In this document: in pieces, positions 26,415-37,258 of the stretch
How the letters are laid out: each line of letters starts with the position of its first letter
How positions within the stretch are numbered: the first letter of the stretch is position 1
Origin: SAR202 cluster bacterium
GTDB taxonomy: Bacteria > Chloroflexota > Dehalococcoidia > Lucifugimonadales > VXLM01
DNA length: 64,000 bases
Assembly: GCA_022448725.1 (NCBI GenBank)
Contig: JAKUTR010000001.1
Coordinates: 123,918-187,917 of the forward strand
Direction: 5' to 3'
The notes under the pieces: model-generated
Database searches by the model: none
What the model was told of the DNA's origin: nothing
Seen by the model: the letters and a program-made list of their open reading frames with translations, nothing else
Position numbers and translations under genes: made by a program

Positions 26415-27184
26415 TGACTGAAGAAATGCTAGACGAGAAACAATTACTGCAAGAGGGGGAGTACGAATATCCCTACCATTATATTCCAACTTGGGGATCC
26501 GGCGGTTTCTCCCAAACCCGGTTTTGGAGCTGGGGATTTAGATACCTAGGAGGTTTCCAAGTAGTGTTGGATATTCTTCGAGAGATTCAGTTTGATTCGA
26601 TCGTTGACGTTGGTTGCGGGGATGGCCGTTTTCTGTCAGAAGCACAGATATATTTCTCTGGTAAGACTTTACTTGGAATCGACTACTCGGAGCGAGCTGT
26701 GAAGCTTGCTCGGGTAATGGAGCCTAACGTTGAGTATCAAACAGTCAACATCCTTGATCGACCACTCGGACATCAATTTGATGTAGCGACCTGCATTGAG
26801 GTGTTAGAACATATCCAACCTGGGTATGTGGAAAAATTCTGCGAAAGTCTTGCCAGTGTTATTAAGTCCGGAGGGAAGCTTGTACTAACCGTTCCCCATA
26901 GTAATACGGCGGTGAACGCTAAACATTATCAACATTTCAACTCGAAGCAGCTAACAGATTTGTTTGAGCCATACTTTACTGATATCACCTTCACACCTTT
27001 CGATCAGCAGTCTAGATTAGCTGTGCCAATACTGCAGCGTATCCTTGGAGGCGCAGGGAGCCATTTTGTTGTAACCAATCAAAAACTAACATCAATGTTT
27101 TTCGAAATTTATCGAAAAAGGTACCTCTATGCTCGTTCCGAAGAAGACTGCTACAGGATAGCCTGCGTTGCGACACGGGTTTGA
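26414..27184 (+). CDS. Class I SAM-dependent methyltransferase
   Basis: I chose ATG 26414, which overlaps the previous stop by 1 nt, giving 256 residues; the frame is open further upstream only within the GT2 gene. VDVGCGDGRF is motif I, an acidic LGIDYS strand follows, and CIEVLEHI is motif IV. HYQHFNSKQL is seen in many sugar-locus methyltransferases of the UbiG-like group. It lies between GT2 genes, so it probably methylates a sugar in the growing glycan or caps its end. Confidence 0.83.
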   Translation: MTEEMLDEKQLLQEGEYEYPYHYIPTWGSGGFSQTRFWSWGFRYLGGFQVVLDILREIQFDSIVDVGCGDGRFLSEAQIYFSGKTLLGIDYSERAVKLARVMEPNVEYQTVNILDRPLGHQFDVATCIEVLEHIQPGYVEKFCESLASVIKSGGKLVLTVPHSNTAVNAKHYQHFNSKQLTDLFEPYFTDITFTPFDQQSRLAVPILQRILGGAGSHFVVTNQKLTSMFFEIYRKRYLYARSEEDCYRIACVATRV

Positions 27185-27196
27185 CGACGAGGTTAC

Positions 27197-28153
27197 ATGC
27201 TGATAACGGTGATCGTTACCAACTACAACCGGCAAATGGAAGTCCGCCGAGCGTTGCTCAGTGTACTGTGCCAGTCGTACGAACCGCTGCAAGTGATAGT
27301 GGTTGAAGATGGATCAAACAGTCGTGTCCAGGAATGGGTACATTCCGAGGGCCTAGAGGGGAATGTCGAATACATCCGTCATGACAGTAACCGAGGTCTT
27401 GCTGCGGCCAGAAATACAGGGTTGCAGCATGCTAGAGGTGAATGGATCGCATATTTAGATGATGACGATCATTGGAAACCGGAGATGCTTTCGTCCCTTT
27501 GGGATTTAGTGCAGCAAGGATTCAACGAACCACTAGGTGTGGTTTATTGTGGGGTTGAAGTTCGCGACCCCATAACTCATGGCGTAGTCTCGATATTGAT
27601 GCCTGAGATAAATGGGGCCATTAAATCTGAGTTTATCCGACGGGGGCTCTCAACACGGTCATCCTCCTCGCTTTTCGCTCAGCAAGCTTTACGAGCAGTC
27701 GGGGGATTCGACGAGACCGTTGCTTCGTCTATCGACCATGACATCTGGATGACCCTTGCAGATCATGGCTATCACACGCTAGGTCTTGATCAACCGCTGA
27801 CTATCTCATATACCTCACGCCACGGCAAAATGACGACCGATGTTCCTTCGCGCATCGCAGGTGTTCGGGGATTTACTAACAAATGGGAACCTACCTTCAA
27901 AGAATGGCTAGGTGACTCGGAAGGGACCAAATACGCTCGGGCATACTACGCAAGGGTAATTGGATTGTTGGCAATCGATAACATTGCCAACGGTAAAGTT
28001 GTCGATGGTACATTGGCACTCCGTACAGTCATTGCCTACTCTGGTGCACTAGTAGGGTTGCGTTACATGGTGCCTTTATTGGCCCGAGTTAGTATAAGGA
28101 ATATCCTTCCCAGACGGATACTAACTATGTTTAGAGGAGTAAATAAGACGTGA
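27197..28153 (+). CDS. Glycosyltransferase family 2
   Basis: The protein has 318 residues. ITVIVTNYNRQ, VVEDGSN and YLDDDDHW identify the GT-A fold and metal site. Towards the C-terminus a hydrophobic, basic segment (VPLLARVSIRNILPRR) may be membrane-associated. The gene overlaps the next GTG start by 4 nt (GTGA). Confidence 0.86.
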   Translation: MLITVIVTNYNRQMEVRRALLSVLCQSYEPLQVIVVEDGSNSRVQEWVHSEGLEGNVEYIRHDSNRGLAAARNTGLQHARGEWIAYLDDDDHWKPEMLSSLWDLVQQGFNEPLGVVYCGVEVRDPITHGVVSILMPEINGAIKSEFIRRGLSTRSSSSLFAQQALRAVGGFDETVASSIDHDIWMTLADHGYHTLGLDQPLTISYTSRHGKMTTDVPSRIAGVRGFTNKWEPTFKEWLGDSEGTKYARAYYARVIGLLAIDNIANGKVVDGTLALRTVIAYSGALVGLRYMVPLLARVSIRNILPRRILTMFRGVNKT

Positions 28154-29019
28154 GGTTTGTAAAGAACAAAAAGTTAGAACTCGGAGAGCCAATTGATGCA
28201 TCGCCACTCGTCACGCTTGTAACCCCAGCCTTTAATTCGAGAACCTATATTGAGGAAACGATTGTCAGTGTGGCATGTCAAACCTACCCGAACATTGAAT
28301 ATATTGTCGTAGATGGTGGCTCTACAGATGGCACAATCGAAATTATCGAAAGATACTCTGATGATGTTGCACTCTTGGTATCTGAGCCTGACAACGGCCA
28401 GGCGGATGCTCTCAGGAAGGGGTTTAGATTGTCGAGTGGGAAAGTGCTGGCGTGGGTAAACGCCGATGACGTTTACCCTGATTACGCTGTTGAGGTTGCG
28501 GTCGACGCCCTTGCGAAAAATGATGCGGATGTTGTGTATGGTAACCGTGGACTTATTGATCAGAGTGGAAACCGAATTGGAGAGCGTCGGTTAACTCCGT
28601 TCCTACCTTATTTCTCCCGAGAGGGAATGCGCTATGGGGGGTTTGGAGTTTACCAGCCCGCGTCTTTTTGGACTCGGGAAACCTATTTTGAGTCGAGAGA
28701 AGTAGATCCAACATTTCAATTCGCGATGGATACTGACCTGTTTGTTCGATTCGCTGGCCGTGGCGCGAAATTCACTTTTCTTCCGAGAGAATTGGTGCAC
28801 TTCCGGATACATAAGGCGTCGAAAACTTCAACACGAAAGGACGAAGCGCAAGCTGAGTGGTTAAGAATTTCGTCATCGGTTCAACCCAGGTCATTGTTAT
28901 ATAGATGGATTATCAAGATGGTTTGCAGGGTGTGGAAGCTTGTTTACCATCTTAGAGATAGTGGTGGGCGTTATATGTGGTACTTGCTCAGAGACAAGAA
29001 GTACAGGTTTGTACCTTAG
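28150..29019 (+). CDS. Glycosyltransferase family 2
   Basis: The protein has 289 residues and starts at GTG 28150 in a GTGA overlap. VTLVTPAFNS, VDGGSTDGT and WVNADDVY are present; NADD is the metal-binding variant common in GT2 enzymes related to WcaA and PgaC-like proteins. QPASFWTRE and FAMDTDLFVRF mark the acceptor side. Donor unknown. Confidence 0.86.
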   Translation: MRFVKNKKLELGEPIDASPLVTLVTPAFNSRTYIEETIVSVACQTYPNIEYIVVDGGSTDGTIEIIERYSDDVALLVSEPDNGQADALRKGFRLSSGKVLAWVNADDVYPDYAVEVAVDALAKNDADVVYGNRGLIDQSGNRIGERRLTPFLPYFSREGMRYGGFGVYQPASFWTRETYFESREVDPTFQFAMDTDLFVRFAGRGAKFTFLPRELVHFRIHKASKTSTRKDEAQAEWLRISSSVQPRSLLYRWIIKMVCRVWKLVYHLRDSGGRYMWYLLRDKKYRFVP

Positions 29020-29031
29020 ACAGATACAACA

Positions 29032-30261
29032 ATGAACATACTACACGTTATACCAAGCTTTGCCCCTGCATGGCGCTACGGCGGGCCAATATCAGCTGCG
29101 TATGGGATGACTCGTGCGCTCGTAAGGTCAGGTCATGAAGTAACTGTATTTACAACGAACTTAGATGGAGCCGGGGTTTTAGATGTTCCCATCGCAAAAC
29201 CAGTTGATGTTGATGGTGTAGAGACTTGGTACTTTCCGGTCCAATGGCCCCGTTGGTACTACTATTCTCGCGAGTTGAATCGCCAACTCATTAACCACGC
29301 TGCAGACTTCGACGTAGTGCATATCCATTCAATATTTCTGTGGCCGACGACGGCTGCTGCAAGAGCATGTCGTAACGCAGGTGTACCGTATGTTAGCCGT
29401 CCAGCAGGTATGCTCCAGGCCGATCATCTATCAACATCTTACTTGTCAAACGCGCGGTCACTCACGAGCCGTCTGAAAAAGCAGCTGTACCTAAAGACTG
29501 TAGGTAAATCAGATATTAATGGAGCGGCTGCACTTCACTTCACCTCTAAATCAGAACTAGATTCGAGTAATCCAGGGAAATATGATACGAGGAAGTTTGT
29601 GGCGTCGCTTGGTGTTGATCTTCCCTCAGTAAATCATACTTCTTCGGATAGTGTGCTCAAGAAACAATCCATTCGTAGTGAGAAGCAGGTGATCTTGTTC
29701 CTTTCCCGACTTGACCGGGTGAAAGGTCTTGATGTTCTAGCGTATGCGATGGAACGTTTGTTGCATAGAGATGACTGGGTACTGGTCGTCGCTGGCGAAG
29801 GGACCAGTGCCTATCGGCAGGTTCTTGAGAACGATTTTGCTCAAAGAGGACTTACTCAGAGGGTTGAATTCACAGGTATGGTGGTCGGAGAGAAGAAGTG
29901 GGAAACTCTTAGTAATGCGGACATTTTCGTATTGCCATCTTACCAAGACAGTTTTGGTGTCTCAGCGGTTGAGGCGATGGCCACAGGTTTACCTGTCGTT
30001 GTGTCGGACCAAGTTGGAGTCAGCGATTCGATCACATCTAGTGGTGCTGGGCTTGTAGTTCCCCTTAAAGCAGATGCTTTGGCTGCATCGATTGAAACCT
30101 TACTTGAAGATAAGCAGTTGCAATATCAGATGGGGCAGAGTGGGAGAGTCCTTGCGGAACGCGAGTTCTCGTGGGACGCGGTGATTGACCGGACAATCGA
30201 GATGTATCAGGAATTATTGCCAGGTCATATAGGTGAGACTGTTTCGGAGGTGACACCGTGA
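29032..30261 (+). CDS. Glycosyltransferase family 4 (GT-B)
   Basis: The protein has 409 residues. The N-terminal half contains HVIPSFAPAWRYGGP, a glycine-rich acceptor loop. The C-terminal half shows LFLSRLDRVKG, VVAGEG and PSYQDSFGVSAVEAMATG, which includes the EX7E-type glutamates that bind the nucleotide-sugar donor. It is a retaining GT4 enzyme working at the cytoplasmic face. It ends in a GTGA overlap with the next GT2. Confidence 0.9.
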   Translation: MNILHVIPSFAPAWRYGGPISAAYGMTRALVRSGHEVTVFTTNLDGAGVLDVPIAKPVDVDGVETWYFPVQWPRWYYYSRELNRQLINHAADFDVVHIHSIFLWPTTAAARACRNAGVPYVSRPAGMLQADHLSTSYLSNARSLTSRLKKQLYLKTVGKSDINGAAALHFTSKSELDSSNPGKYDTRKFVASLGVDLPSVNHTSSDSVLKKQSIRSEKQVILFLSRLDRVKGLDVLAYAMERLLHRDDWVLVVAGEGTSAYRQVLENDFAQRGLTQRVEFTGMVVGEKKWETLSNADIFVLPSYQDSFGVSAVEAMATGLPVVVSDQVGVSDSITSSGAGLVVPLKADALAASIETLLEDKQLQYQMGQSGRVLAEREFSWDAVIDRTIEMYQELLPGHIGETVSEVTP

Positions 30262-31146
30262 CCTCGGGAAATATAGATCTGACCGTCGTTGTCCTGACAC
30301 TGAATGAGGAACTAAACCTTCCAGAGTGTCTTGAGAGCCTCGTCCTTCTGCACTGTCCAGTGTACGTTGTAGATTCGGGCAGTACTGACGGAACAATAGA
30401 GATCGCAAGGTCTTGGGGAGCTATGGTGGTGGAGCACCCTTTTGAAAATTATGGAGCGCAGAGGAACTGGTCGCAGGAGAACTTGCCGATCAATACTACC
30501 TGGGTTTTGCATATAGATGCTGATGAACGATTAACGCCCGAGTTGGGTGAAGAAATCATTAGCGCTTTGAATACAGTAAAACCAGATATTAACGGGTTTC
30601 TACTTCGCCGGCGCACAGTGTTTCTCGGAAAATGGATCAAACATGGTGGTCATTACCCTTCGTATCACGCTCGTCTTTACCGGTGGGGTAGTGGGCGTTG
30701 TGAGGACCGCCTATATGATCAGCATTACATTGTGAATGGGAGAGTCGAGAAATTATTGGGTGACATGATTGATACTACTCCCGAATTGTTGGACTGGACC
30801 CTTCGACATGCTAGATGGGCGAAATCGGAGGCCCAGGAACTCTTGCTCGACTCCCGAAGTAGTGGACGACTCAAGGGGCGTTTGTTTGGATCTCCTATTG
30901 AACGTCGTAGATGGATGCGACAAATAATCTACAACAAATTCCCTCCCCTGCTTAGGGCACTGTTGTATTTTCTCGTCCGATACGTACTCCGGTTTGGATT
31001 TTTAGACGGGAAGAGGGGGCTTGTGTTCCACTTCCTCCAAGGTTTCTGGTACCGTTTCCAAGTAGATGCGTATCTTTTGGAAAATTATCTGAACTCGTCA
31101 AAACGGGCAGACACTCACTCCACTAGTACAGGTACAACGAGTTCGA

Positions 31147-31169
<23 letters not shown>
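30258..31169 (+). CDS. Glycosyltransferase family 2, WaaE/KdtX-like
   Basis: The protein has 303 residues starting at GTG 30258. [20 protein letters not shown] and HIDADERLT are the motifs of the WaaE/LgtF-like GT2 subgroup, and [10 protein letters not shown] with YHARLYR is a conserved feature of that subgroup. A hydrophobic stretch ([19 protein letters not shown]) near residue 235 suggests membrane association. It overlaps the start of gmd by 23 nt. Confidence 0.87.
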
Positions 31170-33209
<2,040 letters not shown>

Positions 33210-33221
33210 GGTTTTTCAAAT

Positions 33222-33860
33222 ATGAGTTCCAAGCGCTGCTATGATCTTTTTGTAATAATCGTTGTTCACATATTGTTACTACCTGTTTGGGCCTTACTTT
33301 GGATTATTATCCCCTTAGTAATTTGGCTCGAAGATAGGGGGCCCGTCTTTTTCAAACAACAAAGGGCCGGTAAAGATTTGCAAAACTTCAGTGCTATCAA
33401 ATTCAGGACCATGAAGGCGGGTGCTGACAAACAAGGTTTGGTGACACATAATGAAGATGAACGTATCACTAAATTTGGTCGATTATTACGTCGCACTGCT
33501 CTTGATGAGCTCCCCCAGGTCATCAATATTCTTCGGGGGGAGATGAGCTTTGTCGGTCCACGGGCGCTTCCCACACAGATGCATGAAAATGAAACAATGA
33601 CAGAACCAGGCTTTCCAAAACGACTTGAGGTTTTGCCCGGATTGACAGGGGGTGCGCAGTTGTATCTGCCAAGACACTGCCACCCGAGGCGGCGATTGAG
33701 ATATGACTTGCTCTACATTAATAAAGCAAATATCTGGCTAGATATTAGGTTGATGTTGTTGGCGGGATGGACAACTTTAACTGTTAGTTGGGGCACTGGT
33801 GATAAAAAGGTCGATCAGGGCACCAGCGAAATACATACACGCGTACCAAATCGAGGGTAA
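33222..33860 (+). CDS. Monotopic phosphoglycosyl transferase (bacterial sugar transferase)
   Basis: The protein has 212 residues. A hydrophobic re-entrant helix lies at about 8-36, followed by the soluble catalytic domain: KFRTMK at 60-65 and the catalytic pair D95-E96 (ALDELPQ), then SFVGPRAL and PGLTGGAQ. These enzymes move a sugar-1-phosphate from a UDP-sugar to undecaprenyl phosphate and so start glycan assembly at the inner membrane face. The size is that of the short PglC-like form without extra membrane helices. The donor sugar is not evident. Confidence 0.9.
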   Translation: MSSKRCYDLFVIIVVHILLLPVWALLWIIIPLVIWLEDRGPVFFKQQRAGKDLQNFSAIKFRTMKAGADKQGLVTHNEDERITKFGRLLRRTALDELPQVINILRGEMSFVGPRALPTQMHENETMTEPGFPKRLEVLPGLTGGAQLYLPRHCHPRRRLRYDLLYINKANIWLDIRLMLLAGWTTLTVSWGTGDKKVDQGTSEIHTRVPNRG

Positions 33861-33861
33861 T

Positions 33862-34773
33862 GTGCGAATACTTATTACTGGAGGCGCAGGGTTCCATGGC
33901 AGTCATATTGCTGAGAAGTGGGTTGCTGATGGGCATGATGTGACGATCCTCAACACCTACTCAGACGAAGCTGCAAAAAACATTTCTTCTTACACGCCTC
34001 ATGTTCGTGTCGTTTGGGGCAGCGTGACTGATACAGAGATTGTTGAAAAGACCTCCAGAAGCCAGGAAGTAATTGTACATCTGGCTGCCCATATAAATGT
34101 GGATGAATCCCTAGCTGTGCCACATCGTTTTCTTGACGTAAATATTGGAGGAACCCTCAATATTCTTGAGGTGATTCGTCGTACGGGTGCCAGGCTGATT
34201 TTTGCGAGTAGCTGCGAAGCATATGGACACGCAGTGAAATCACCAGTTAAGGAATCCGCGGAACTTAGACCGTATAGCCCTTACGCGGCTTCCAAAGCAG
34301 CAGCGGACCGGATGTGTTTTGCATATAGCAACAGTTTCGGAGTCGACGTTACAATTGTTAGACCCTCAAATGTCTACGGTGAGCGACAAAAATCTGGTCG
34401 TGACGGTGCGGTGATCCCGATCTTTACTAACCTTGCAAACGCCGGTAAATCATTGAAGGTTTTTGGCACAGGGCAGCAGCGACGTGAATATACTCATGTG
34501 ACCGACATAGTCCAAGCTTATGATTTGATACTGAGGAGAGATGATTTGTCCGGCCTTGCGATTAATGTTGGGAGTGGCGAAACACCCTCAATTGTTGAAA
34601 TTGCGAGTTTTATTGCGGAAAGAACCGGTGTTGATGTGACCCATGAGCCTCCTCGCCCAGGAGAAGTTCCTGGATTTCATTTAGATAGTTCACTAATACG
34701 GTCTTATGGGTATGAGCCTAAGGTTGAGTTTTGGGATGGGTTATCCTCCTACCTGGATTCGACTTCGTCCTAA
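33862..34773 (+). CDS. NAD-dependent epimerase/dehydratase, GalE-like
   Basis: Start GTG 33862 (RILITGGAGFHG as the first strand, GAGGG 4 nt upstream) gives 303 residues; the frame is open to 33799 only inside the preceding gene. TGGAGFHGS is the NAD-binding turn, SSCEAYG carries the serine, and YAASKAAADR carries the catalytic tyrosine and lysine. RPSNVYGERQ and a C-terminal RPGEVPGFHLD segment resemble UDP-glucose 4-epimerase and TDP-glucose dehydratase relatives. Last gene of the glycan locus. Confidence 0.85.
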   Translation: MRILITGGAGFHGSHIAEKWVADGHDVTILNTYSDEAAKNISSYTPHVRVVWGSVTDTEIVEKTSRSQEVIVHLAAHINVDESLAVPHRFLDVNIGGTLNILEVIRRTGARLIFASSCEAYGHAVKSPVKESAELRPYSPYAASKAAADRMCFAYSNSFGVDVTIVRPSNVYGERQKSGRDGAVIPIFTNLANAGKSLKVFGTGQQRREYTHVTDIVQAYDLILRRDDLSGLAINVGSGETPSIVEIASFIAERTGVDVTHEPPRPGEVPGFHLDSSLIRSYGYEPKVEFWDGLSSYLDSTSS

Positions 34774-34881
34774 ACCTTTTGGGGCTATAAGAGTGGTATG
34801 TTCCGTTATGATGTACTTTGTAATCATCAACTGGATCGTGGATTCCTGAGTTATGCACCGCTACAGGATAGGGGGACGCAA
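34774..34881. other. Intergenic region between glycan locus and fluoride channel gene
   Basis: These 108 bases were searched for a fluoride riboswitch (crcB motif) because the next gene is a FluC channel. The expected GGCGATG...CTGATG-type conserved blocks are not recognisable. An ATG at 34798 is in frame with the channel but would add 28 residues with no family counterpart. No convincing promoter or terminator was seen. Confidence 0.3.
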
Positions 34882-35253
34882 TTGATAGGATGGTTTCTTG
34901 TTGCTGCTGGTGGTGCAGCCGGAGCGCTAGCTCGATATGGGATCAATCTTTTAATGATCCGGACTATAGACTCTAGCCTAGCTGGCACATTTGCAGCTAA
35001 TATCTCAGGGTCGTTGCTTCTTGGATTATTTATCGGATTTACACAGGAGCGAAGCAATATTCCGGAGGAATATCGGCTCCTGATCGCAGTTGGATTCTTG
35101 GGTTCGTATACTACTTTTTCAACGCTGGCTTTGGCTAGTACTCAATTATTCGAAGAGGGTGATATTCTTCGGGCTTCAGTGAATTTATTCGGTAGTATCT
35201 TCGTGGGTCTTCTTGCTGCTCTGGTGGGACTTGCAATTGGACGGGCTTTATAG
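34882..35253 (+). CDS. crcB: Fluoride channel FluC/CrcB
   Basis: From TTG 34882 the protein has 123 residues, the family's usual length, and starts right at the first helix; AGGGGG lies just upstream at the proper distance. AGTFAANISGSLLLG and GFLGSYTTFSTLAL are the two signature segments of Fluc channels, which export fluoride as antiparallel dual-topology dimers. Four membrane helices are visible. ATG 34798 would give a 28-residue extension and is less likely. The stop abuts the convergent tgt stop without any gap. Confidence 0.9.
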   Translation: MIGWFLVAAGGAAGALARYGINLLMIRTIDSSLAGTFAANISGSLLLGLFIGFTQERSNIPEEYRLLIAVGFLGSYTTFSTLALASTQLFEEGDILRASVNLFGSIFVGLLAALVGLAIGRAL

Positions 35254-36435
35254 TTAAAGCGGTATGTGATCGGGACGGCGGCGTTGCGCTTCCAGCCACC
35301 GCTGTTTTTGCGCTCGGCGAGTGCGTTCGTCCGGAGGCACAAAGTGGCTGTGGAATTCTTTTCGATAGCTCTCGAACTCACCCACCTCTATGGATTTCCT
35401 GAGTTCTTCCATCAAGCGGAGAATGAATCGCAGATTGTGAATGGTTGCTAATCGGTAAGCTAATAATTCCTTTGCTTTGAAAAGATGCGATACGTAGGCG
35501 GAGGAGAAGGTATTACAAGTGTAGCAGTCACATTTTTCCTCGATCGGGCGATCCTCCGTTTTGAACCTTGCGGTATCAATGTTTATACGACCTTCGGTGA
35601 CAAACAGAGCGCCGTTGCGAGCGATGCGGGTAGGTAGGACGCAATCAAACATGTCTACGCCTCGGGCCACGCATTCCACAAGATCCTCAGGTGATCCGAC
35701 TCCCATAAGGTATCTTGGTCGATCAATGGGTAAGAGGGAAGTGGCTACATCACAGGCGTCGTACATCTCTGCCTTAGATTCTCCAACACTAAGTCCACCA
35801 ATAGCGTAACCAGGGAACTCAAGGGATGTGATCTGAGTAGCAGAGTTGGATCTAAGGTCGGGGAAAACCCCACCTTGCACAATGCCAAAGAGATGTTGGT
35901 CTGAGCGTGTGTGTGATTTCTGGCATAACTCCGCCCAGCGAGTAGTTGTTTCAACAGCTTCAATGACCGAGTTCCGATCACTTCCCCCTGGGGCACAGAC
36001 ATCGATGGGCATAATGATGTCAGCTCCGATCCCTTCTTGATGTGACATGACAGTCGCTGGACTGAAGTTATGAGTCGTGCCATCGATATGAGACTTAAAA
36101 ATAATGCCGTCGTGGGTGATTTGCCGCAGGTGCTCAAGGCTATAGCCTTGGAATCCACCGCTATCAGTTAAGGTCGGTCCGTTCCATCCCATAAATGAAG
36201 CAAGTCCACCAGCATGTTGGATAGTTTCCACACCGGGTCTAAGATAGAGATGGTATGTGTTACCCAAAAGGAGGGTGGCACCCATTTCCCGAAGATCAGC
36301 CGGGTCGACAGCCTTGACCGAGCCTTGAGTTGCCACTGGCATAAACGCTGGAGTGGGTACGTCCCCATGAGCGGTGTGCAGTGTGCCACTTCGGGCTCCT
36401 GAGTCAACTTTGTTTAACTCAAAGAGTCCCATCAT
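35254..36435 (-). CDS. tgt: tRNA-guanine transglycosylase (queuine tRNA-ribosyltransferase)
   Basis: The protein has 393 residues. TDSGGFQ with the base-binding aspartate D91, GVGSPEDLVE, VDMFDCVLPTR with the nucleophilic aspartate, and a zinc site CDCYTC followed by a downstream histidine are all present. It exchanges guanine 34 for preQ1 in tRNAs with GUN anticodons. One oddity: the usual DEC triplet reads DVC here (IMPIDVC). It is the last gene of a minus-strand operon, overlapping the transporter gene by 4 nt; ATG 36435 and the next ATG are both possible starts. Confidence 0.95.
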   Translation of the reverse strand: MMGLFELNKVDSGARSGTLHTAHGDVPTPAFMPVATQGSVKAVDPADLREMGATLLLGNTYHLYLRPGVETIQHAGGLASFMGWNGPTLTDSGGFQGYSLEHLRQITHDGIIFKSHIDGTTHNFSPATVMSHQEGIGADIIMPIDVCAPGGSDRNSVIEAVETTTRWAELCQKSHTRSDQHLFGIVQGGVFPDLRSNSATQITSLEFPGYAIGGLSVGESKAEMYDACDVATSLLPIDRPRYLMGVGSPEDLVECVARGVDMFDCVLPTRIARNGALFVTEGRINIDTARFKTEDRPIEEKCDCYTCNTFSSAYVSHLFKAKELLAYRLATIHNLRFILRLMEELRKSIEVGEFESYRKEFHSHFVPPDERTRRAQKQRWLEAQRRRPDHIPL

Positions 36436-37256
36436 GTAGTCACAATTCCTTCAATTAGTACCCTGATCCCTGCGATCACCAGCAAGAAAATCAGCAATCT
36501 CTCAATCCATTTACTGTCAATTTTCCGAGTAAGTTGAGTCCCAATTTGTCCTCCTATAAGCATGCCCGCACCCGTAAAAATGAGAATGGGGAACCAAGAG
36601 ATATGACCAAGGAATCCATGTACGATAGCGCTTGGAGTAGCATAGATGATGAGGGCAAAGACTGAGGTAGCAACGGCAACGCGTACAGGGAACTTAAATA
36701 TCCCAACCAGAAGCGGCGTTCTGATAAATCCCCCACCAGTACCGAAAAATGCGGCTATGAAACCAATGAAGGAATTCAGGAATACGGCGAGTGGTTCGTT
36801 GAACCTATACTTAAAGGTTTCGTTAGTATTTGAAGTAAGTTTTCGGGAAGTTATCATCCATGGGAAGCGATGCGAATGGCCGCGTTGGCTTTTAAAGATA
36901 GGTTTCGCGACTAGTTGGAGTGCGAGTGATAGCAGGAGAATTCCAAAAAATATCCTGAATAGATTGTCCGGAACGTTCGCTACCATAAAAGGGGCAACAA
37001 CTGCGCCTGGAATCGCTGCAACAGCAAACATGAGTCCACTGCGTCGGTCAACGTACCCCATCCGGAGATAGGATAGTGAACTGCCGATACTATTGATCGC
37101 TACGAGAGCCAGCGCAGTACCTGCTATTATTTCTGGCTCCAGATCTGAGAACACTAAAAGCATCGGGACGATTATGATCCCCCCGCCAGTTCCCACCATT
37201 ATTCCGAAGGTTGACGCGATCAGGCCGAGTAGGAAAAAGACCGTCCACTCCAACAC
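36432..37256 (-). CDS. TauE/SafE family sulfite/anion exporter-like membrane protein
   Basis: The protein has 274 residues, starts at GTG 37256, and has about eight membrane segments. The repeated glycine-rich helices GTGGGIIIVPMLL near the N-terminus and GTGGGFIRTPLL in the second half are the TauE/SafE duplication. The family moves sulfite, sulfoacetate or similar organosulfur anions. It lies between aroKB and tgt with 2-nt and 4-nt junctions, so it is co-transcribed, but the functional link is unclear. A connection with sulfite for sulfoquinovose synthesis is possible but speculative. Confidence 0.85.
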   Translation of the reverse strand: MLEWTVFFLLGLIASTFGIMVGTGGGIIIVPMLLVFSDLEPEIIAGTALALVAINSIGSSLSYLRMGYVDRRSGLMFAVAAIPGAVVAPFMVANVPDNLFRIFFGILLLSLALQLVAKPIFKSQRGHSHRFPWMITSRKLTSNTNETFKYRFNEPLAVFLNSFIGFIAAFFGTGGGFIRTPLLVGIFKFPVRVAVATSVFALIIYATPSAIVHGFLGHISWFPILIFTGAGMLIGGQIGTQLTRKIDSKWIERLLIFLLVIAGIRVLIEGIVTT

Positions 37257-37258
37257 CT

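Noticed and set aside
34774..34881. Possible fluoride riboswitch before crcB
   Set aside because: The conserved sequence blocks and pairing of the crcB motif could not be found on the + strand.
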